Positions 46,078 through 51,851 of a stretch of DNA of 51,851 nucleotides are shown one piece after another; position 1 is the stretch's first letter, and every line of letters starts with the position of its first letter. The position numbers and the translations under genes were made by a program. Below the pieces are notes generated by a model. That model had not been told where the DNA came from, did no database searches, and saw nothing but the letters and a program-made list of their open reading frames with translations. The stretch comes from Acidobacteriota bacterium (lineage in GTDB: Bacteria > Acidobacteriota > Terriglobia > Terriglobales > Acidobacteriaceae). The DNA lies in assembly GCA_031296115.1 (NCBI GenBank), contig JARLGI010000045.1, positions 1 to 51,851 of the forward strand. The letters are read 5' to 3'.

Positions 46078-48231
46078 TCAACTTACCTTGCTCTCGGTGA
46101 CAATCTCGCTGAAATCGGCGATGGTGGAAAACTCATTCAACAACTGCTGCAACAGTGCCAGCCGGTTGGCGCGCACGCGCTCGTCGTCCACCATGACCAT
46201 CACCTTGTCAAAAAACAGGTCGACCGGTTTGCGAAGCCGGCTGATCTCGACCAGCGCCTGACCGTAGTTTCCCTGCTCGCGCCACCCGCGCACCCTGGCG
46301 GCGATCCCAGGCATCAGCGCCGCAAGCTGCTTCTCGGAGTCTTCCGTGAGCGAGCCTGCATCAAGCTGAGCAGCGATCGTCTTCTTAGTTTCGTTCGCCT
46401 GGCGCAGGATGTTCTTGATCCGCTTGAACGCTACCGAGATGGAGGCAAAGTCCTCCGAGCCGCGTACTTCGCTGACCGCTTCGGCCCGAGCAATGGCGTC
46501 CACCACGTCGTCAGCTCCAGCGGCAAGCACGGCGTTCACCCCGTCGTAAGCGAAGCCGCGTACATCGCGCAGGTAGAACTCCAGACGTTCGCGCATGAAG
46601 CCGGCAATCGCTTCGTCGAACTTGAGGTCTTTCGAAAAGCGCGCTTCGGCCTCCGAGCCGACGTATTCCGCGCGCGCATCGGAGAAAAGCTTCGAGACAG
46701 GCAGCGGCAGCTTGTGCTCAGCGATGGTCTTCACGATGCCGTTGGCAGCGCGACGCAACGCGAACGGGTCTTTCGAGCCGGTCGGCTGCAATCCGAGCGC
46801 AAACATTCCGGCAATGCTGTCGGCCTTGTCAGCGATGGCGAGCACCGCCGCTTCCGCGGTACGCGACACCGAATCTTCCATCGACTCGGGTTTGTACTGG
46901 TCGTAAATGGCGTCGCCGATGGCTTCCGCGGTGCTTCCCGGAAGCAGCGGATCGAGTTGCTGCGCCTTGGCGTAAAGCCCTCCAACAATGCCTTGCAGCT
47001 CGGTGAATTCCTTCACCAGTTCGGTGGTGAGGTCGGTCTTGGCCAGCAGGGCCGCCTTGAAGACGATGCCGGGGCGTATCGCGCCGCCGGCGCTGCGAAT
47101 GGCCTCGGAGAGCAGGCTGCCCAGCTTCTGCACTCGCATCGTCTTGTCATAGTAGCTGCCGAGGTCCTTCTGGAAGGTCACCGCCTTCAGCATGTCCACG
47201 CGCTGGCGCAACGGGATTTTCTGGTCGGTCTGCCAGAAGAACCGGGCGTCGTTGAATCGGGCGCGCAGTACCCGCTCGTTACCGTGCCGGATGAGGCCGT
47301 CGGGATCGCTCGCGGTGTTCAGCACCGCGAGGAAGTGCGGCAGCAGTTTGCCGCCGGCGTCTTCCAGCGCGAAATATTTCTGATGGTCGCGCATCACCGT
47401 GACCAGCACTTCGTCGGGCAGCGATAGGAATTCGGATTCGAAGCTGCCGAGAACCACCGACGGAAACTCGGTGAGGTTGACCACAGTATCGAGCAGAGAC
47501 TTGTCTTCGCGCCAGCGCGCGCCGGGGATGGTACGAGTCGCGGCGTCGAGCGCCTTGCGAATACGCTGCTCGCGCTCGGCGGCACTGACCACTACCGAGC
47601 CGCCCGCCAGCGTTTCCGCGTAGTCCGATGGCCGACTGACCAACATCGCTTGCGGCGCGAGAATGCGGTGGCCCTCGGTCTTGTGACCGGCGCGGATGCC
47701 GGCAAACTCCAGGGGCACGACTGCGCCGTCGAGCAATGTCACCAGCCAGCGCACCGGACGCGCAAAGCGCTCGGCCGACTTGCCGCGCCAGTACATGCTC
47801 TTGGCCCAGTAGATGCCGGCGATCTCCTTGGGCAGAAACTCCGCCAGGATCTCGGACGCGGGCCGGCCCTTCTTTTGAACCGTTGCCGCGAGGTATTCAC
47901 CCTTAGGGGTCGTGACCTTTTCCAAGGCTGTCACCGGAACACCTGCCTTGCGGGCAAAGGCATCCGCGGCGGGCGTCGGCGCACCGTCTTTGTATGCGAC
48001 CTTCAGCGACGGGCCGGTGATCTTCTCCTGCACATCGGGCTGGGAGGCGGAGACTCCGCTGGCGAGCACGGCCAGGCGCCGCGGCGTGGAGTATGCCCGA
48101 ACGTCGGGCGTTGCCGCAAGGTTTTCGCGTCGCAACAGGTCGCCGACGCGGCACGCCAGTTCCTCGCGCGCGCCGTCCATCATGCGGGCGGGAATTTCTT
48201 CGGTACCGATTTCGAGAAGGAAGTCAGGCAT
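46078..48231 (-). CDS. glyS: Glycyl-tRNA synthetase beta subunit
   Basis: Beta subunit of the tetrameric (alpha2-beta2) glycyl-tRNA synthetase, responsible for tRNA binding. The 717-residue protein starts MPDFLLEIGTEEIPARMMDG, the usual GlyS N terminus. It continues with the B3/B4-like and HD-like domains (LPDEVLVTVMRDHQKYFALE, RVLRARFNDARFFWQTDQ). It ends with a DALR-type anticodon-binding domain (LRKPVDLFFDKVMVMVDDER). It lies 274 bases downstream of glyQ, a gap filled with heptads and a compound palindrome. Confidence 0.96.
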   Translation of the reverse strand: MPDFLLEIGTEEIPARMMDGAREELACRVGDLLRRENLAATPDVRAYSTPRRLAVLASGVSASQPDVQEKITGPSLKVAYKDGAPTPAADAFARKAGVPVTALEKVTTPKGEYLAATVQKKGRPASEILAEFLPKEIAGIYWAKSMYWRGKSAERFARPVRWLVTLLDGAVVPLEFAGIRAGHKTEGHRILAPQAMLVSRPSDYAETLAGGSVVVSAAEREQRIRKALDAATRTIPGARWREDKSLLDTVVNLTEFPSVVLGSFESEFLSLPDEVLVTVMRDHQKYFALEDAGGKLLPHFLAVLNTASDPDGLIRHGNERVLRARFNDARFFWQTDQKIPLRQRVDMLKAVTFQKDLGSYYDKTMRVQKLGSLLSEAIRSAGGAIRPGIVFKAALLAKTDLTTELVKEFTELQGIVGGLYAKAQQLDPLLPGSTAEAIGDAIYDQYKPESMEDSVSRTAEAAVLAIADKADSIAGMFALGLQPTGSKDPFALRRAANGIVKTIAEHKLPLPVSKLFSDARAEYVGSEAEARFSKDLKFDEAIAGFMRERLEFYLRDVRGFAYDGVNAVLAAGADDVVDAIARAEAVSEVRGSEDFASISVAFKRIKNILRQANETKKTIAAQLDAGSLTEDSEKQLAALMPGIAARVRGWREQGNYGQALVEISRLRKPVDLFFDKVMVMVDDERVRANRLALLQQLLNEFSTIADFSEIVTESKVS

Positions 48232-48242
48232 GGGAAGCGATT

Positions 48243-48280
48243 AGCAACTGGCAATTGGTTGTTGGCGATTGGCAATTGGC
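48243..48280 (+). repeat. Heptad array upstream of glyS
   Basis: AGCAACT, GGCAATT, GGTTGTT, GGCGATT and GGCAATT followed by GGCC: the longest and most regular array in the window. It starts 12 bases upstream of the glyS start codon and is read on the strand opposite to glyS. Confidence 0.8.
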
Positions 48281-48368
48281 CAAAAACAAACTTTTATTGT
48301 GAAGCACTCCTGAACATTCGGATGTGATTCGGGTCACAGATAAACAACTAGGCTAGATACCAAAACTC

Positions 48369-48486
48369 GTCTCATAAATGCTGAGCCTGCGGGGATTCGA
48401 CTCCCCTCAGGGGCTAAAGCCCAATGTCTACAATGCTTCTTGTGGCACGGCTGAAGCCGTGCCCTTTCAAAACCCGTTTATGAGAC
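48369..48486. mobile_element. Compound palindromic element with terminal inverted repeats (MITE/BIME-like)
   Basis: GTCTCATAAA (48369-48378) and TTTATGAGAC (48477-48486) are perfect 10-base inverted repeats. They enclose two palindromes, GGGGCTAAAGCCC (48410-48422) and GGCACGGCTGAAGCCGTGCC (48444-48463). Total 118 bases, no coding capacity. It sits in the glyQ-glyS gap, directly downstream of the glyQ stop. The layout is that of a non-autonomous repeat element. Confidence 0.6.
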
Positions 48487-48505
48487 ATTCCGGTTGCTGC
48501 TCTTA

Positions 48506-49561
48506 TCACCGGCTCGCCGCCAGCTGTTCTGCCTTTGGCGGAGGGGTATCTTCTGCTACAGCCGAAGCGGCCTCTTGCTCAGATTTCTGCTGATCGACGT
48601 ACGCCCTGGCGACGCCGACCGCCAGATTACGGATTCGCGCGATGACGCCTACGCGTTCCGTCACGCTTATGGCGCCACGCGCGTCAAGAATGTTGAAAAG
48701 ATGCGAGCACTTCAGGCATAAATCGAAGGCACTGAGAACCGGAAAGCGATGGCGCTGCAATCGCTCCTCGCTCTTCGCTTTTCGTGCCTCGTCACCGTCA
48801 TTCTTCGCTCCATCGTCCTTCGCCGAATCGCGGCGCAGTTCGGCGTACTCATCCAGCAGCCCCTGACATTCAGCCTCGTAGAGCCGCAGGTGTTCCCAAG
48901 CCTTCTCGACGTCGGCTCGCTCAAAGTTGTAAACCGAGAACTGCAGTTCGTCCTGCAACCGGATTTCACCATACTTCACGGCGCGCCCATCCGGGCCCAC
49001 CACCCACGTGATGTCGTAAATGCTGTCCACGTCCTGCAGGAACGCGGCGATTCTTTCCAATCCGTAGGTCAGTTCCGCGGAAATCGGGTCGAGATCGATG
49101 CCGCCGCACTGCTGGAAATAGGTGAACTGCGTAATCTCCAGACCGTCGAGCATGACTTGCCAACCGATGCCCCACGCGCCCAGCGTCGGCGACTCCCAGT
49201 TGTCCTCTTCGAACTTGATATCGTGCTTGCGCAGGTCAATGCCGATGGCAGTCAGCGAATCGAGATAAAGCTGCTGCACGTTCTCCGGCGGCGGCTTCAG
49301 GATGACCTGGTACTGCAGGTGCTTGAACAGGCGGTTGGGATTCTCGCCGTAACGGCCGTCCGCCGGGCGGCGCGAGGGTTGCACGTAGCCTACGAGATAC
49401 GGCTTGGGACCGAGCACCCGCAGAAAAGTCTCGGGCGCCATGGTGCCCGCTCCGACCTCGACATCGTAGGGCTGCTGGAGCACGCAGCCGTGTTCCGCCC
49501 AGAATGTTTGCAGGCGCAGCACCAGTTCCTGGAAGGTCGGCGGATTTTGTGGAGAGGCCAA
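48506..49561 (-). CDS. glyQ: Glycyl-tRNA synthetase alpha subunit with internal insertion and C-terminal extension
   Basis: Catalytic subunit of alpha2-beta2 GlyRS (class II). The sequence [40 protein letters not shown] and [20 protein letters not shown] match GlyQ closely. The family is usually about 290-300 residues; this is about 351. The extra length is a charged insert of some 30 residues ([20 protein letters not shown]) before [18 protein letters not shown], and an acidic/alanine-rich tail after [16 protein letters not shown] choose the TTG at 49561 (AGGA six bases upstream); an in-frame TTG at 49609 is the alternative. Between two compound repeat elements. Confidence 0.93.
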   Translation of the reverse strand: MASPQNPPTFQELVLRLQTFWAEHGCVLQQPYDVEVGAGTMAPETFLRVLGPKPYLVGYVQPSRRPADGRYGENPNRLFKHLQYQVILKPPPENVQQLYLDSLTAIGIDLRKHDIKFEEDNWESPTLGAWGIGWQVMLDGLEITQFTYFQQCGGIDLDPISAELTYGLERIAAFLQDVDSIYDITWVVGPDGRAVKYGEIRLQDELQFSVYNFERADVEKAWEHLRLYEAECQGLLDEYAELRRDSAKDDGAKNDGDEARKAKSEERLQRHRFPVLSAFDLCLKCSHLFNILDARGAISVTERVGVIARIRNLAVGVARAYVDQQKSEQEAASAVAEDTPPPKAEQLAASR

Positions 49562-49609
49562 AGTTTGTCCTGAATTTCTGAGGCGATGGTGGTTACGTCT
49601 TGCAACCAA

Positions 49610-49684
49610 TATCAGGGTTTCGCAGGGGCTAAAGCCCCCTTCATTACGGACCCGTTACGGCACGACTAAAGTCGTGCCCTGATA
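49610..49684. mobile_element. Short compound palindromic element with terminal inverted repeats
   Basis: TATCAGGG (49610-49617) and CCCTGATA (49677-49684) enclose two palindromes with the GGCT-N2-AGCC-type core, GGGGCTAAAGCCCC (49625-49638) and GGCACGACTAAAGTCGTGCC (49659-49678). It has the same plan as the element at 48369-48486. It fills the gap between recO and glyQ, touching the glyQ leader. Confidence 0.55.
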
Positions 49685-49695
49685 CAAAACCTCAC

Positions 49696-50433
49696 TCACA
49701 GCTTGGCCAGCATGGCAGCGGTGACCAGCTTCTTCTCCAAGTGGCGCTGCATAATCTGCACCAGCAATCGCCGCAAATCCGCGCCCTCAGCCGCCGTCCA
49801 CGGCTCGGCCGCAAACGTCTCAATCGGCGACCGGAACATCTGCGCCGCCATCTCCCGTGAGATCACCGACAGCTCCGACGACGCCAGCCGCTTGTGCTTC
49901 GGGCACATCAGCCCATCGGCCAGCGCGTGGTAGAACGCACGGCTGCCATTCAGCGGCCGCCCGCAAGCCAGGCACTCGGTCAGGTCGGGAAGAAAACCCG
50001 CCAGCCGCACCAGCCAAAGCTGGAAGTACGTCAGCGGCATCCAGATCGACCCCGACCGCAGCTGATGCAACACCGAAACCGTCAGCCGGAACAGCGCGTC
50101 GTTGGCCTCGCGATCGGGCAACAACTCGTCGAGCGTCTCGGCCACGTGCTCCAGCGCGACCACCCGCGGATAATCCACCGTCGCCGACAAGGGCGACTCC
50201 AGGATGTCGCACGAGTCCAGCCGTGCCAGTTCCTGGCCCTCGCGGTCTTCGTAGCGCACCCGGACCCAGGTCAGCGGCTCCAAAGCCCCGCCGAAGCGGC
50301 GCTTCGACTTCTTGGCCGCCCGCGCCACGCCCTTGACCTTGCCCTCGCTGCGAGTGAACAGTGTCACCAGCAGGTCAGCCTCGCGCAGCGGATACGTTCG
50401 CAACACGATTGCTTCCGACTGCTTCAGTAGCAT
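49696..50433 (-). CDS. recO: DNA repair protein RecO
   Basis: Recombination mediator that loads RecA with RecR. The 245-residue protein has an N-terminal OB fold (SEAIVLRTYPLREADLLVTL, FTRSEGKVKGVARAAKKSKR), a helical domain and a zinc-type site with CLACGRPL and a later LMCPKHKR. The N-terminal start MLLKQSEAIV at 50433 is typical. It precedes glyQ and glyS on the same strand, a gene order seen in several phyla. Confidence 0.94.
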   Translation of the reverse strand: MLLKQSEAIVLRTYPLREADLLVTLFTRSEGKVKGVARAAKKSKRRFGGALEPLTWVRVRYEDREGQELARLDSCDILESPLSATVDYPRVVALEHVAETLDELLPDREANDALFRLTVSVLHQLRSGSIWMPLTYFQLWLVRLAGFLPDLTECLACGRPLNGSRAFYHALADGLMCPKHKRLASSELSVISREMAAQMFRSPIETFAAEPWTAAEGADLRRLLVQIMQRHLEKKLVTAAMLAKL

Positions 50434-50618
50434 GGAGTGGCATTTGGCAACAAAGTCAGGAGAGTAATCGGTGCAAAGTCCAGCTTTGTGCCCTAATTTT
50501 TCATTCTACCGGGCGGGGTTGTCGCGTGCAAAGGAACGCACCGGAAAGCGCGTGAGGCCAAGGCCAATAGCTCCACGGCCCCCCTGCGAGGACATCCCGC
50601 CAGCAATCGTGATCCGTA

Positions 50619-50654
50619 TCGACATCGTAGATACGTTTGACTATACTATGTATC
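50619..50654 (+). promoter_or_regulatory. mazEF promoter with overlapping inverted repeat
   Basis: TCGACA (50619-50624), a 17-base spacer, TATACT (50642-50647). The inverted repeat GATAC (50630-50634) and GTATC (50650-50654) flanks the -10 box, a good position for autorepression by the MazE-MazF complex. The ribosome-binding site AAGGGGG follows at 50658-50664. Confidence 0.6.
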
Positions 50655-50673
50655 ACCAAGGGGGCAATGTTTC

Positions 50674-50922
50674 ATGAAGACTCAAATGGTCAAGTGGGGA
50701 AACAGCCTCGCGGTCCGCATTCCCAAGCCTGTGGTCGCCGCGGCAAAGCTGAAGGAGGGCGATTCGCTCGAGATCGAAGCCGGTGCCGAAGGCCGTCTCG
50801 AACTTCGCAAGCCAAGCAAGATGCCTACCCTAGCGCAACTAGTTTCCCAAATCATTCCTGAGAACCGGTACTCAGAGATATCAACCGGCGCGGAAACCGG
50901 CAAGGAAATTGTTGAATGGTGA
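50674..50922 (+). CDS. mazE: MazE-type antitoxin (AbrB/SpoVT fold)
   Basis: An 82-residue antitoxin. The N-terminal swapped-hairpin AbrB domain is MKTQMVKWGNSLAVRIPKPV followed by KEGDSLEIEAGAEGRLELRK. The acidic C-terminal tail (ENRYSEISTGAETGKEIVEW) would bind and block the toxin. The ATG at 50674 follows AAGGGGG. It overlaps mazF by seven bases, antitoxin first, as in standard mazEF. Confidence 0.93.
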   Translation: MKTQMVKWGNSLAVRIPKPVVAAAKLKEGDSLEIEAGAEGRLELRKPSKMPTLAQLVSQIIPENRYSEISTGAETGKEIVEW

Positions 50923-51257
50923 CATCCTACGTTCCCGAAGGTGGCGAAATCGTGATGATGGACTTCGAGCCCCAAGTCGGCCGCGAACAAGCCAAGCGAC
51001 GACCGGCGCTGGTGCTTACCGATCAGCGTTACAACCGGGCCAGCGGCTTGGCTGTAGTTTGTCCACTCACGAGCAAGCGCAAGCCGTATCCCTTTGCACT
51101 GCCCGTGACGGTTGACGAGGTGGAAGGTGGGGTCCTCGTGGATCAACTAAAGAGCATGGATTGGTTTGGCCGAAAAGCGGAATTCCATTCCAAGGCAGAC
51201 CCTGCTCTCGTCAACAAAGTGCGGCAATACGTTGCCGTCCTGCTCGGCCTTCGCTAA
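50916..51257 (+). CDS. mazF: MazF-type mRNA interferase toxin
   Basis: A 113-residue endoribonuclease of the PemK/MazF fold. YVPEGGEIVMMDFEPQVGRE and QAKRRPALVLTDQRYNRASG carry the catalytic Arg region. VVCPLTSKRKPYPFALPV has the conserved Thr/Ser, and VLVDQLKSMDWFGRKAEF is the dimer/active-site helix. It looks intact, so the module should be functional. It cleaves mRNA at short sequence motifs; specificity cannot be read from sequence. It lies between recO and rho on the opposite strand to both. Confidence 0.94.
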   Translation: MVTSYVPEGGEIVMMDFEPQVGREQAKRRPALVLTDQRYNRASGLAVVCPLTSKRKPYPFALPVTVDEVEGGVLVDQLKSMDWFGRKAEFHSKADPALVNKVRQYVAVLLGLR

Positions 51258-51277
51258 TACCCGCCGGGGTGTTCGTT

Positions 51278-51851
<574 letters not shown>

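Overview
The window looks like a chromosomal segment of a GC-rich, Gram-negative, probably acidobacterial (Terriglobia-type) organism. The reasons are an outer-membrane biogenesis operon (BamA/TamA-like protein, SurA-like chaperone, TamB), OmpA and TPR lipoproteins, split glycyl-tRNA synthetase subunits glyQ/glyS beside recO, a dnaK-dnaJ-hspR operon together with a CIRCE-controlled groESL operon, and many short palindromic and heptameric intergenic repeats. The taxonomic call is an inference from gene content, not a search result. Almost all genes are housekeeping; the accessory content is a few toxin-antitoxin genes, gene remnants and repeats.

Layout. 1-4520 (minus): accA (cut by the window edge) behind dnaE, an order also found in E. 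coli. 4660-7714: NlpI-like TPR lipoprotein, CPBP protease, half-length AI-2E transporter gene, purQ. 7817-12264: 2-hydroxyacid dehydrogenase, aminotransferase, OsmC protein, small secreted protein, methyltransferase. 12452-14865: groESL with a textbook promoter, a perfect CIRCE and tandem terminators. 14988-16214: two secreted proteins. 16372-21127: dnaK, a 62-residue protein, dnaJ, a GNAT acetyltransferase and hspR, with a HAIR-like operator on the dnaK promoter. 21168-27615: proC (apparently frameshifted), TPR protein, second CPBP protease, DUF4337 protein, uvrC, OmpA-type lipoprotein, DUF4442 protein. 27634-36267 (minus): bamA-like, surA-like, tamB and pcm in one tightly packed operon. 36436-40813: ThiF-like E1 enzyme, YihY, cold-shock protein with a structured leader, queG. 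41205-43002: accessory patch with orphan higA beside a residue of higB, two unknown proteins and a reading frame broken by stops. 43211-51851: ppdK, glyS, glyQ and recO on the minus strand, a mazEF module, and the C-terminal part of rho.

The heat-shock regions suggest divided control: HrcA on groESL through CIRCE, and HspR, encoded in its own target operon, on dnaK through HAIR. Protein-quality and envelope functions (chaperones, Bam/Tam system, CPBP proteases, Pcm) dominate the middle of the window.

The most unusual features are (i) at least ten intergenic arrays of a degenerate heptamer of pattern RRYNRYT, (ii) compound palindromic elements with terminal inverted repeats on both sides of glyQ, (iii) an apparent +1 frameshift in proC exactly at its NAD(P)-binding glycine motif, (iv) a higA antitoxin whose toxin gene survives only as its last codons, and (v) a BamA-family protein with what look like seven POTRA domains. 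I found no CRISPR array, rRNA, tRNA, prophage or complete insertion sequence, and no clearly new multi-gene system.
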